DNA of 60,366 nucleotides from positions 1-60,366 of IMG/VR virus record IMGVR_UViG_3300036846_000361; one strand, written 5' to 3'. Both the position numbers and the translations under genes were made by a program. The notes beneath the pieces were generated by a model. The model had not been told where the DNA came from. It saw only the letters and a list, made by a program, of their open reading frames with translations, and ran no database searches. Within the stretch, counting starts at the first letter, position 1. Every line of letters begins with the position of its first letter. The stretch is from a virus. Below are positions 36,745-45,483 of this stretch, piece after piece.

Positions 36745-39700
36745 TACAACGGGGAGAATCCCCTGGCCATGCGAAGCTCGGCGTCACTGGACGCATCGAG
36801 CGCGGCGAGTCTCCCGACCATGCCAAGCTCGGAGCGTTCGGTCACAAGCACGACGACCCTGCCCTCATCCGGAAGGAGCAGAGGACGTTCCGCAACCCGC
36901 GCCTCACCAAGCCGATGCGGTTCGTCTCGCTCCATCATCACTCGACCTATTCGTTCCTGGACGGATACGCTCTGCCCGAGGCACATTGCCGGCGTATTGG
37001 CGAACTTAATGGCTCCGCGCTAGCTCTTACTGAGCATGGAAACATTATGAGTCATGTGAAGTTTGAGCAGGCCGCGAACGAGACTGGGATCAAACCGATC
37101 TTCGGCATCGAGCTTTACTGTGGCGAGATTGACCCTGACCGCAGATCGCAACTGAAGAACCACCTGACCGTACTCGCCAACGACCAGGAGGGATATCAAA
37201 ATGTGCTCCGACTTGTCTCCCGTAGTCATACAGAAGGATTCTACTACGCACCAACTGTCTCTGGACAAATGCTACGTGAACATCGAGACGGGCTTGTTGT
37301 TCTCAGCGGATGCCAAGGCAGTCTGCTCTTCACTTCGCTGGTGGGCGGAAAACACATTCCTGATTCGGAGGCTGGATACAAGAGAGGTCTTGCTGTCGCA
37401 GCCCGATTCAAACGAGCCTTGGGCGACGCCTACGTGCTTGAGGTGCAAGGGTTCCCGGCTCTAGACAAGACCAACGAAGCTAACCCAATGATCGCAAGGA
37501 TCGCCCGCGAGCTAGACATCCCGCTGGCGGTCACTCTCGACTGTCACTATACCATGCCGACCGAGAAGGAGATGCAGCAGATCCTCCACTCGATCCGGGG
37601 TGGCGCCAAACAGACGCTCGAAGAACAAGCGCAGAACTGGGGCTATGCCGCCGAGCTTTGTCCGCCGTTGAATGACCGTCATCTCCTCAAGCTACTGACC
37701 GAGACCGGGATCCCTCGCGATCAGGCGATCCGAGCAATCAACCTCACCGCCGAACTCGCCGAGGATATGAACGTCAAGCTCCCGCATCTGCCCATGGTAC
37801 GGTTCCCGCTTCCGTCCGGGTTCACAGACGGATGGGAGTTGTTCGAGGACTGGCTTCGCAAGGGATGGAAGTTTCGGGGCTTCGACCGACTCTCTCCGCG
37901 CGACGCTCGCGCGTACAAAGCGAGGCTGCGCTACGAGATGTCAATCATCAGGGGGAAAGACTATGCGGATTACTTCCTTGTCGTGTCGGACCTTGTACAG
38001 TTCGCCAAAAATGCGGACATTGGAGTTGGCCCGGCAAGAGGGTCAGCTGCTGCGAGTCTGGTCTGTTATATTCTGCGCATCACAGAAGTCAACCCGATGC
38101 TCTTTCCCTTTCTCGTGTTCGAGAGATTCATTGACATCACCCGAGAGGATCTGCCGGATATTGACCTTGACTTTGAGTCCACTCGGCGCGGGGAAATTGT
38201 GGACTATCTCGTTACAAAGTATGGTCGAGAGTACGTCTCCAACATTGGTACTTTTTCCACCTTCAAATCGAAGATCGCGCTGGATGACATCGCTCGTGTC
38301 TACCGGATCCCGAAGTTTGAGGTGGATCAGATCAAGGATGTCCTTCTCGAAAGATCATCCGGAGACCTCCGAGCCAGCGCCACCATCGAAGATACAATCG
38401 ACCAGTTCGAGCAAGCGCAGAATGTAATCGAGCGGCAGCCGAACCTACTCAAGGCGACGCGACTTGAAGGCAACGTTCGAGGCTTCGGCATTCACGCGGC
38501 CGGTGTCGCGGTGTCGAACCGGCCCATCACCGAGGTAACCTCGATCTTGGAGCGCGAAGTCAGGAAGCGAACCGTTCAGGTAGTTGCCATCGACAAGTAC
38601 GACGCCGAGCAGCTAGGCATCCTCAAGATCGACCTGCTGGGGCTCTCCGCTATCGACGCACTCGTCGGTATGTGCAAGATGCTCGGTAAGCCGTCGTCCT
38701 TCTTGTATGACATTCCGATCGAGGACGCTGTCGTGATCGAGGGATTCAAGGATAATGACGTCATCGGAGTCTTCCAGTTTGAGGGCCGGGCGATGCGCAT
38801 GGTGAACGGATCTGTCAAGCCGGACGACTTCCAAGAAGTGTGCCACGTTACTGCGCTCGCCCGTCCTGGCCCGCTCCACAACGGCGCGGTCTCCGACTAC
38901 GTTGACATCAAGCGCGGGATCAAGAAGCCTGCCCTTGTCCATCCGGCGCTCGACGAGATCACCGCCTTCACCCAATGGCAGGTCGTCTACCAGGAGCAGA
39001 TCTTGCGCATCGTCCGCGAGGTTGGGAACTTCGACTGGACGCACGCCGCCTACATCCGCAAGATCATCAGCCGTAAACTCGGCGACCAGGAGTTCAACCG
39101 GCAATGGGAGCGGTTCTGGGCAGGCTGTCAGATCCGTCACCCCGATATGGACGAGCAGACGGCTCGCGGGATCTGGGGTCTTTGTACAACGGCAGGCTCC
39201 TACGCCTTCAACTTTGCTCATTCGGTCTCGTATGGATACCTGGCCTGGTGGACGATGTGGTTCAAGCGACACCACCCGGATATGTTCTACGCGGCGATGC
39301 TCGATCGCGCGGACAAGAAGGGCACCGGACGGAGCGGCGACACCGTGAAGGCAACCGGCGTATCACGCGCGAAGCTCGACGGGCAGGTCATTATGCTGCG
39401 CGACGCGATCGGTCACGGCTTCAAGATCCTGCCCTACGACCTCCGCCACTCTGACTTGACTTGGAAGAGAGTGGGTCGCCGCAAGCTGCGTCCTGGCTTC
39501 GATCAGATCGAGGGTGTCGGGCCGAAGATGGCCGCGAAGATCGTGGACTGGCGCGACGGAGTCAAGGACTGGCGCGGAGTCGATTGGTCATCCCTGATCG
39601 AGGTTCACGGCATCGGCGAGAAGACGATCGTGAACCTAGTCGAGCATGCAACGGCTGAGGATCCGTTCGGCGTCGAGCGGCTGGAGAAGATGATACAAGC

Positions 39701-40106
39701 CGTCAAGAAGGATCTTCCCCGCTTAGGGCTACCTTCACCCACTCATACCGCGATCGAGGTACCCTACGAAAGAGGCGAGGACGAAGAAGTCGTGTGGGTC
39801 GGAGTTGCTGTTCACAAGAACCTTCGTGACCTCTTTGAAGTGAACCGAGCACGGACGGGCGAGGAGCTTGATCCAGCCACGGTGAGAGACCCGCACTTGA
39901 ACGAATGGATGCTTGTCGTAGGTTATGACGGCACGGATCTGCTGTCCTTGCGAGTGACTCGCTGGCGCTATCCGCATCTGAAGAAACTGCTCTGGAAGAT
40001 TGACCTACACGAGGACGTATTGGTCGTGCGCGGAGTGAAGCGCGGGTGGCGCGCGGCGAGAGAGATTCAGGTCAGCGATATCTGGGTATGTGATGCCCAG
40101 ATCTAA
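36741..40106 (+). CDS. dnaE: DNA polymerase III alpha subunit (DnaE-like)
   Basis: The 1121-aa protein has an N-terminal PHP domain (SLHHHSTYSFLDG...ALTEHGNI, from ~62), palm motifs GPARGSAAASLVCYIL (~432) and the catalytic LPDIDLDF (~470), and a C-terminal helix-hairpin-helix and OB-like region (IEVHGIGEKTIVNLVEHAT). It is the phage replicase of the C family. The ATG at 36741 adds a 58-residue extension with two RGESPxHAKLG repeats; MRFVSLHHH at 36915 would be the bacterial-type start. Confidence 0.93.
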   Translation: MIQRGESPGHAKLGVTGRIERGESPDHAKLGAFGHKHDDPALIRKEQRTFRNPRLTKPMRFVSLHHHSTYSFLDGYALPEAHCRRIGELNGSALALTEHGNIMSHVKFEQAANETGIKPIFGIELYCGEIDPDRRSQLKNHLTVLANDQEGYQNVLRLVSRSHTEGFYYAPTVSGQMLREHRDGLVVLSGCQGSLLFTSLVGGKHIPDSEAGYKRGLAVAARFKRALGDAYVLEVQGFPALDKTNEANPMIARIARELDIPLAVTLDCHYTMPTEKEMQQILHSIRGGAKQTLEEQAQNWGYAAELCPPLNDRHLLKLLTETGIPRDQAIRAINLTAELAEDMNVKLPHLPMVRFPLPSGFTDGWELFEDWLRKGWKFRGFDRLSPRDARAYKARLRYEMSIIRGKDYADYFLVVSDLVQFAKNADIGVGPARGSAAASLVCYILRITEVNPMLFPFLVFERFIDITREDLPDIDLDFESTRRGEIVDYLVTKYGREYVSNIGTFSTFKSKIALDDIARVYRIPKFEVDQIKDVLLERSSGDLRASATIEDTIDQFEQAQNVIERQPNLLKATRLEGNVRGFGIHAAGVAVSNRPITEVTSILEREVRKRTVQVVAIDKYDAEQLGILKIDLLGLSAIDALVGMCKMLGKPSSFLYDIPIEDAVVIEGFKDNDVIGVFQFEGRAMRMVNGSVKPDDFQEVCHVTALARPGPLHNGAVSDYVDIKRGIKKPALVHPALDEITAFTQWQVVYQEQILRIVREVGNFDWTHAAYIRKIISRKLGDQEFNRQWERFWAGCQIRHPDMDEQTARGIWGLCTTAGSYAFNFAHSVSYGYLAWWTMWFKRHHPDMFYAAMLDRADKKGTGRSGDTVKATGVSRAKLDGQVIMLRDAIGHGFKILPYDLRHSDLTWKRVGRRKLRPGFDQIEGVGPKMAAKIVDWRDGVKDWRGVDWSSLIEVHGIGEKTIVNLVEHATAEDPFGVERLEKMIQAVKKDLPRLGLPSPTHTAIEVPYERGEDEEVVWVGVAVHKNLRDLFEVNRARTGEELDPATVRDPHLNEWMLVVGYDGTDLLSLRVTRWRYPHLKKLLWKIDLHEDVLVVRGVKRGWRAAREIQVSDIWVCDAQI

Positions 40107-40124
40107 GGAGGTCGTATGGTGTGA
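40105..40124 (+). promoter_or_regulatory. Possible two-codon minigene (ATG GTG TGA)
   Basis: A perfect AAGGAGGT (40105-40112) overlaps the polymerase stop and precedes ATG GTG TGA (40116-40124). No longer frame starts there. Minigenes of this kind can stall ribosomes or sequester peptidyl-tRNA; it could also be a relic. Confidence 0.35.
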
Positions 40125-40189
40125 GCCGATAGTCGGCCAAGCCGCTGGGCCGGAAAACAGCGAGGCCTGTCAACAATCCTGGAGCCATA

Positions 40190-40699
40190 GTGAAATACGT
40201 CATCGCTACCACGTGTGCTGTCTTCGTCCTGGCTGGGACGACGGACGCAAAAGCATACCTTGTCGCGAAGCCTCTCTGCAAGTCGCTGGCCTGCAGGATG
40301 CATTCGCAACTGACGAACTTGAAACATGCTCGGTACGTCTGCCAGCAAGGCAGACACTACGCGAAGAAATGGTCATGTACGGCAGTCAAGTGGCTGAAGC
40401 GCGAGTATCACCAGACCATGGCGGCGCTGCACCCGAGGGTGACGGTGTCGTCCCACTATGCAGGCTGGGAGTGCATTCACGGAGGGGAAGGCAACGGAGA
40501 CGATCCTACGGGCACGTACCACGGTCCACTCCAGATGACCTGGGGCTGGGCCGGACACAACGTGAACTGGGACTCTGCTCCGATGTCCGAAGTGTTCGCG
40601 ATAGCGGATGCGGAGGCAGCCGCGCACGGCTACTCGTACTCCTGGATGCAGGGGCAGTGGCCCAATACCTTCCCGCCCTGCGCCGGGTACTTCAACTAA
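40190..40699 (+). CDS. Secreted transglycosylase/Rpf-like wall hydrolase (169 aa)
   Basis: GTG 40190 (GGAG upstream) starts MKYVIATTCAVFVLAGTTDA-KA, a Sec signal peptide. The C-terminal ~80 residues (WECIHGGEGNG...GTYHGPLQMTWGW...WMQGQWPNTFPPCAGYF) follow the Rpf/transglycosylase pattern: W-x-C, catalytic Glu in GGEG, Y-x-G-x-LQM, and a paired Cys. Similar domains are typical of high-GC Gram-positive bacteria. It would cleave glycan strands outside the membrane. It sits among replication genes, not with the lysis cassette. Confidence 0.75.
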   Translation: MKYVIATTCAVFVLAGTTDAKAYLVAKPLCKSLACRMHSQLTNLKHARYVCQQGRHYAKKWSCTAVKWLKREYHQTMAALHPRVTVSSHYAGWECIHGGEGNGDDPTGTYHGPLQMTWGWAGHNVNWDSAPMSEVFAIADAEAAAHGYSYSWMQGQWPNTFPPCAGYFN

Positions 40700-40718
40700 C
40701 ACATCGAATGGAGGGAGC

Positions 40719-41069
40719 ATGGCAGCAACGTTGGCACAGATCGTAGGCGATGTCGCGGACGAGTTGGAGGCACCACGTGCCGACATCAAGGCCGTGATTG
40801 ACACGTTCTTCGAGACGATCGCTGAGCGACTCTCGGAGGGTGAAGAGGTCACTTTGTCCGGGTACATCTCGCTCAAGTACGGCTATCGCCCAGGCAAGAA
40901 GAAGGGCGCAATCGTACGCAACCCGTTCGACGGAACCACTCGCAAGCTCGACGCAGCGACCCCTGCGAAGATCACGATCAAGGCTCGACCGCTCGCGAAG
41001 CTCAAGGCAGCAGTTCCGAGCGCAACGAGCAGAGAAGGCAGAGCGATCAAGTCTGCGGCGGGTAAGTAG
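40719..41069 (+). CDS. HU/IHF-like DNA-bending protein (116 aa)
   Basis: ATG 40719 follows GGAGGGAGC. The sequence IVGDVADELEAPRADIKAVIDTFFETIAERLSEGEEVTLSGYISLKYGYRPGKKKG...RNPFDGTTRKLDAATPAKITIKARPLAKLK follows the HU fold: two helices, the beta arm with R-N-P, and the final KxRPLAKLK helix. A basic tail follows. It would organise phage DNA during replication. Confidence 0.87.
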   Translation: MAATLAQIVGDVADELEAPRADIKAVIDTFFETIAERLSEGEEVTLSGYISLKYGYRPGKKKGAIVRNPFDGTTRKLDAATPAKITIKARPLAKLKAAVPSATSREGRAIKSAAGK

Positions 41070-41978
41070 ATGGAGCGGAGGGATCTCAAAGAGTATGCGG
41101 CGTCTCGGGACTGGAGAGACAGGACTGAGACGCCGCTCCTCCGCGACGTGGCGTTTAACCGTCACTCGATGAACGACGGGCATCACGTCTCGCCGAGCGA
41201 TAACGGAGAACTCCAGGTTGGAGACGACCGGATCATCGTCAATCTCGTACAGGGACTCAATCCCAACTTCGAGAAGGTCATGTCCAAGGCTACGCGGGCG
41301 ACCATCGGTATCGACCTCAACGAGCCGGACAGAGACGACCGTGATTGGGAGGAGATGCTGAAGGGCGGTTTGCAGACTGCCTTGGAATCTCAGGTCGTCG
41401 TCTTTGAGGTGAGCGGAGTCTCGCGAGCCTGTACGCACCAGATCGTCCGCAGCCGACGCGCAGCGTTCCATCAGCAATCGATGCGGGCGAGCTTCTATGG
41501 CCGGCAGCCTGAGTTCCGGATCCCGGAGTCAGTCTGGAACGGTTCAGAGCAGCTACGTGAGTTCTGGACCTCGACCATAATGATGGTACACAAGGCGTAC
41601 GAGATGGCCTGTGACGAGGACATCAGCTACCAGGACGCTCGCTACGTCCTCCCGGAGGGCACGACCAACTACATCCTCTGCGAGTACAGCCTACGGGAGT
41701 TCATGAACGTCTACGCCTACCGGGGCTGCTCACTTTTCCAGTGGGAGATCACGTCGGTCATGAGGGCCATGCGGGATATCTTGGTGGCAAGGTACGACTA
41801 CCTCGAACCGTACATCAAAATCTCCTGTGAAAAAACTCATGGCCCTGAGGAGTACGGAGGACACAAGTGCACCTTCCAGGGCTGGGAGAATGTCGAGGGA
41901 CAGTGCGACTTCCCTTGGGCTCGGGAAGACAATAGGGTGTTCCGATCGGAGCGTCACAGGATCGAACGAAAGGACTAG
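41070..41978 (+). CDS. thyX: Flavin-dependent thymidylate synthase
   Basis: The 302-aa protein has the ThyX motif region HQIVRSRRAAFHQQSMRAS near residue 122-140 (RHRxxSxNxxSxR class, with changes) and the downstream EITSVMRAMRDILVARY helix. The C-terminus is extended by ~45 residues with Cys/His (KISCEKTHGP...HKCTFQGW...GQCDF) not typical of the minimal enzyme. It makes dTMP using folate and FAD for phage DNA synthesis. Confidence 0.88.
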   Translation: MERRDLKEYAASRDWRDRTETPLLRDVAFNRHSMNDGHHVSPSDNGELQVGDDRIIVNLVQGLNPNFEKVMSKATRATIGIDLNEPDRDDRDWEEMLKGGLQTALESQVVVFEVSGVSRACTHQIVRSRRAAFHQQSMRASFYGRQPEFRIPESVWNGSEQLREFWTSTIMMVHKAYEMACDEDISYQDARYVLPEGTTNYILCEYSLREFMNVYAYRGCSLFQWEITSVMRAMRDILVARYDYLEPYIKISCEKTHGPEEYGGHKCTFQGWENVEGQCDFPWAREDNRVFRSERHRIERKD

Positions 41979-42272
41979 ATGACGTACGTGCCGAAGAACA
42001 TCGACTGCAAAAAGATCAAGCCGCATATGGCTGAACTTATCCTCAGATGCGGCAGTCCGGAGATTGCAGCCGACTATGCTGGCATCGGCACGTCTACCAT
42101 GTACCGCATCATTCACGACCACCATTGCACCGTCCAGTTGAGGACGGCTCAGCTTATCCTCGACGGGCTTCAGAGAAAGCGTGTCGAGGATAGGCGCAAT
42201 GGTGTTGTCCATCCAAGCATGGTCAAACAAGCCCACCTGGTGGCTCGACGGGAGCGCGAGTTCGATGAATAA
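41979..42272 (+). CDS. Helix-turn-helix protein (97 aa)
   Basis: The 97-aa product has GSPEIAADYAGIGTSTMYRIIHDH, a helix-turn-helix pattern of the kind in phage regulators, followed by a basic C-terminus. ATG 41979 directly follows the thyX stop. It may regulate the late switch. Confidence 0.72.
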   Translation: MTYVPKNIDCKKIKPHMAELILRCGSPEIAADYAGIGTSTMYRIIHDHHCTVQLRTAQLILDGLQRKRVEDRRNGVVHPSMVKQAHLVARREREFDE

Positions 42273-42537
42273 ATCTTCAGACAGTTTCTTGTACGCTTGT
42301 ACGGCGTTCGGCTGTCGCGTGGTCACGTTCATGAACGGGGATACCTGTCCGGCCTGTTTTGCTACCGGCGTCGTCGTCCGTCCGCCCGTCGAGATCACCG
42401 ACTTCCGAGAGCGCCGGACGACCTTGTACGCTGTTGTAAGAGGCGACGATACAAGGGAAGGCGACGGTCGGCCGGGTCCCCCTTGGAAAGACGAGAAACA
42501 GGCTCCTACATGGCGAGAGGAGGATCCCGATGGTTAG
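42265..42537 (+). CDS. Zinc-ribbon-like protein (90 aa)
   Basis: ATG 42265 (GGAGCGCGAG upstream) gives 90 aa: YACTAFGCRVVTFMNGDTCPACFATG contains C-x4-C and CxxC and should bind zinc. The rest is Pro/Asp/Glu-rich and disordered. Function unknown. Confidence 0.7.
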   Translation: MNKSSDSFLYACTAFGCRVVTFMNGDTCPACFATGVVVRPPVEITDFRERRTTLYAVVRGDDTREGDGRPGPPWKDEKQAPTWREEDPDG

Positions 42538-43006
42538 GGCCGGGGACAGCGGTAAGGGATACCTCGAAAACTGGTATGACTCGGGGATCGCCTTGCCAAG
42601 CTACCTTGATCGGAAGATCATCACTGATCATGAGATCGAGCGCCTGACCCGCGTCTTCTCGATCGTCCGGATCACCGGTAGTATTGTTGGGCGCTTAGGC
42701 CCGGATGCCGGAGCCGAGGAACTTGCCTTGGACAAGAGGCGTTCGCGGCGAGTTTCTCATGCTCTGGAACAGAGCCTACGCGGGTGGCAGGTCCGGAAGC
42801 CAAAGGTTCAGATGACTGAGGAGATACGGCTAACCGCAATACATCTGAACTGGGAGGCTTTCGGGCCTGCCCATCTCACGTCAATCGAGGGCCGTCTGCG
42901 CCTCGTCGCTACCTGGGCAATGCGGACAGACGATACAAGGTGGGGCCGGACGGCGGTCGTCAAACTGGAGAATGAGTACAAGTGGTGCGAGTACGCTCTA
43001 CGATGA
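42530..43006 (+). CDS. Hypothetical protein (158 aa)
   Basis: The 158-aa product follows GAGGAGGATCCCG. It is helical and basic, with EIERLTRVFSIVRITGSIVGRLG and a C-terminal Trp-rich part (ATWAMRTDDTRWGRTAVVKLENEYKW). No family is recognised. Confidence 0.72.
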   Translation: MVRAGDSGKGYLENWYDSGIALPSYLDRKIITDHEIERLTRVFSIVRITGSIVGRLGPDAGAEELALDKRRSRRVSHALEQSLRGWQVRKPKVQMTEEIRLTAIHLNWEAFGPAHLTSIEGRLRLVATWAMRTDDTRWGRTAVVKLENEYKWCEYALR

Positions 43007-43086
43007 AGCCTTGCGCACTCTGGCTATGGCTGGTCGTCTTCTGGATGGTCGTCGTACTCGCGGTCATATTCACTTTTCGCGGCTGA
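43003..43086 (+). CDS. 27-aa membrane peptide at end of plus arm
   Basis: The frame MKPCALWLWLVVFWMVVVLA-VIFTFRG overlaps the previous stop (ATGA) and is one Trp-rich membrane helix. It ends one base before the stop of the convergent tail-fibre gene. Possibly a small toxin-like or exclusion peptide. Confidence 0.58.
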   Translation: MKPCALWLWLVVFWMVVVLAVIFTFRG

Positions 43087-43087
43087 C

Positions 43088-44149
43088 CTATACCACGCCA
43101 TAGAGATAGAACGCTGATCCAGCGAGGAACTGTCCGCCACCAGGAGACGCCACAATCCTGGTAATCGGTCCAGAGTTGCGCCAGAATCCGCCGATTGTCT
43201 CGGCGCGCATGTTGCCTGTCGCTATTCCGCCTTTACCGACTAGCGCACCCTGGACAGTCTTATTGAATACAGACTGTGCATATAGAGGGAAGTCCAAGAT
43301 CGCTGATGATACAACGCCAGCAGGAGCCGATGCACCAGCCAAAGGATATTGACCAAAGTTTGTGCCACCAAATAGTTCGGCTGATTGCGCTGTAGCTCCA
43401 ACTCCCCAATATTTCTGATAGTCGTAGTTAGCTCCAGCATCGCCATTCAACTGCCAGTTCAAAACATCAAACTGGACAGCGTTGGTATCACGACCGACGA
43501 GCATAGCCTTCAGATGGTTGTAGGTCTGCGGGATTGCTCCACCGATCAGAGCCTGCGTGTCAAAGTTGTTCGCGTTGGCAGCAAGGATACTTGAGCAGAG
43601 TAGCACCTGCCCGCCAGCAGGACCTGGTGGACCTTGTGGGCCGGATGCCATGTTCGCTTGTGATATGCGAATGAAGCCCGGCACATACTGACCAGTTCCA
43701 CCCGGATCGCCGAGGACTGCACCTGTTCCTGCATCAACTGACGCACGAACTGAATAGGTATGTGAACCAGCCGAAGGTGTTTGACGACGCCCGGTAAAGA
43801 TGGGTACGTAAACTACTCCCGTTACCGGAACAACAACAACTCCGAAGCGACCGATAGAAACACCATCTAGATAGAGCCACAGATTGAGTGTGCGGTTTGC
43901 TGCACCAGCATCAGGTCGCGCACCTGGAGAAAAGAATTCAATTAAGACTGGCCTACCATCGAATGTGATTGCTGGAGCCGAGACTACAACAGCGGCACTC
44001 GCTTCAGTGGTAGCAGTCACAGTGACGTCAGTGATGTATTCGGTGTATGACAGCTCACTTTGGCCAACAGGCGGCGGGTTGCCCATGTTCCAGATTGGTA
44101 CCCAATCTGTAGTGGCGGGCGGTGGAGTAGTGCGAGGATCAACACTCAT
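43088..44149 (-). CDS. Tail fibre/receptor-binding protein, distal (353 aa)
   Basis: ATG 44149 overlaps the previous TGA (ATGA). The N-terminal ~170 residues are beta-rich. A short G-P-x-G-P-P-G-P-A-G collagen-like stretch follows. The C-terminal domain contains LNGDAGANYDYQKYWGVGA and ends FLAGSAFYLYGVV, a domain shared with the neighbouring fibre gene. Codon use is AT-richer than in its neighbours, so it may be recently exchanged. It is the last gene of the structural arm and probably the host-range determinant. Confidence 0.78.
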   Translation of the reverse strand: MSVDPRTTPPPATTDWVPIWNMGNPPPVGQSELSYTEYITDVTVTATTEASAAVVVSAPAITFDGRPVLIEFFSPGARPDAGAANRTLNLWLYLDGVSIGRFGVVVVPVTGVVYVPIFTGRRQTPSAGSHTYSVRASVDAGTGAVLGDPGGTGQYVPGFIRISQANMASGPQGPPGPAGGQVLLCSSILAANANNFDTQALIGGAIPQTYNHLKAMLVGRDTNAVQFDVLNWQLNGDAGANYDYQKYWGVGATAQSAELFGGTNFGQYPLAGASAPAGVVSSAILDFPLYAQSVFNKTVQGALVGKGGIATGNMRAETIGGFWRNSGPITRIVASPGGGQFLAGSAFYLYGVV

Positions 44150-45483
44150 GTTAGCAGCACCGGCTTGATCGACAGCCAACGATTCTGCGCGTTCACGTTC
44201 GAGGCGGTATTGACGCGGTACTGCAGCTTCACCGTATCACCAGCCGCAAGCGTACGACGGATCGTGCGTGCCATAGAAGCACCATTCACTGTAGCTGAGG
44301 GACTCGCCCAGAGAATCCCGTCATTGTCCTGCGCAGCGGCAGCGCCAAGCTTTGGCGAAATGAACATATAATTGACGATGCTCGCGGTGACGAGCGTGCC
44401 AAACGAAATCTCATAAGAGCCGGCACGAGGAACAACGATCGACGGGCCGACGGTCGTGAGATCGACATACGCAACGCTAGTCGTGCCTTCTTGCGTAATG
44501 ATCTCAGCCTGTGCCGCCGAACCGGGTAGACCGATCCATCGAGCAGCAGTGGCGCTCCATTGTAGCAACCACGAGAACGTAGGAGCGGCAGTGTTATCAA
44601 CAAGAATTGCTTGCTGACCATCCTGAGGAGTAACCGGTAATGTCGTTGCCGGAACAGGAGCGGAAAGCGCCGGTGGTACGATAGCTGGCAATGTGCCGAG
44701 CATCCCGTACAACGTCACGCGTGACCCGGCAACGAAGTTGCTGCCCAGGCCTGGCGTGATAGTGATGCGGTTAATCGCCGCCGAGCTACGCCAATGTCCG
44801 CCAGCGGTGCGAGTGCGCTCGTTGCCGCTGGACACGCCGATCTTTGAGGTTGTGACCCCGAGCATCGACTTATTGGCTACGACTCCAGCATAGCTCGGGA
44901 TCGAGAACTCACCCTCACAGAACAGCCCGGCTGGGTTGCCATTCGTCGCTTCCAGCGGCAATCCCAGGGACGTATTCGCGTAGCTCTCTCCTGCACCTGC
45001 AGTTGAACCTTGCCCTTCCAAATACTGGACGTCATAGTTCGCACCGGCGTCACCGTTGAAGCGAACGGACGCGGCGGTCAGACCAGCGCCTGCGCTGTCA
45101 TCACGAAGCACCGTGTAGAGTAACAGACTGGCGTAGTTCTGCGGGATGTTCTGAATGTCGATATTGACCTGCGGGCTGGCGAGCAGGATATCTGCAATCG
45201 GGACGAGTCCGGATGGGGCATACGGAGTTCCCTGCTGCGTCCACGGAACGGGAGCGTTCGACGTTGGCTTGTCTGCGACGTACGCTATGCCGTTGTAGAC
45301 GACGATGTCGCCGTCGTTGTAACTACCGGGAACGTAGTCGCCCTTGTAGGTCAGACCGCCACCGGCCGCTATCGCCTGCCACAGAGTGTCGTAGTCTGAA
45401 GCAGTCCTCTTGGCCAGGACTGTACCGGTCGCTCCGCCAGCCGGGATGCTAGGTGGAACCGAGAATGCCGAGTGCGATGACAT
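44146..45483 (-). CDS. Tail fibre protein (445 aa), two-module mosaic
   Basis: The N-terminus has a carbohydrate-binding-like GLTYKGDYVPGSYNDGDIVVYNGIAYVA segment. The middle (VRFNGDAGANYDVQYLEGQGS...TITPGLGSNFVAGSRVTLYGML) is homologous to the C-terminal domain of the 353-aa fibre. The end (DGQQAILVDNTAAPTFSWLLQWSA...LSIKPVLLT) is homologous to the end of the 333-aa fibre ([20 protein letters not shown]...IQPVRMT). It overlaps the collagen fibre gene by one base. Confidence 0.8.
   Translation of the reverse strand: MSSHSAFSVPPSIPAGGATGTVLAKRTASDYDTLWQAIAAGGGLTYKGDYVPGSYNDGDIVVYNGIAYVADKPTSNAPVPWTQQGTPYAPSGLVPIADILLASPQVNIDIQNIPQNYASLLLYTVLRDDSAGAGLTAASVRFNGDAGANYDVQYLEGQGSTAGAGESYANTSLGLPLEATNGNPAGLFCEGEFSIPSYAGVVANKSMLGVTTSKIGVSSGNERTRTAGGHWRSSAAINRITITPGLGSNFVAGSRVTLYGMLGTLPAIVPPALSAPVPATTLPVTPQDGQQAILVDNTAAPTFSWLLQWSATAARWIGLPGSAAQAEIITQEGTTSVAYVDLTTVGPSIVVPRAGSYEISFGTLVTASIVNYMFISPKLGAAAAQDNDGILWASPSATVNGASMARTIRRTLAAGDTVKLQYRVNTASNVNAQNRWLSIKPVLLT

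Noticed and set aside
27071-42510. 16-base exact repeat GAAACAGGCTCCTACA at 27071 and 42495
   Set aside because: It lies in the same reading frame in two genes (peptide KQAPT) and is isolated; chance or a minor shared linker explains it.
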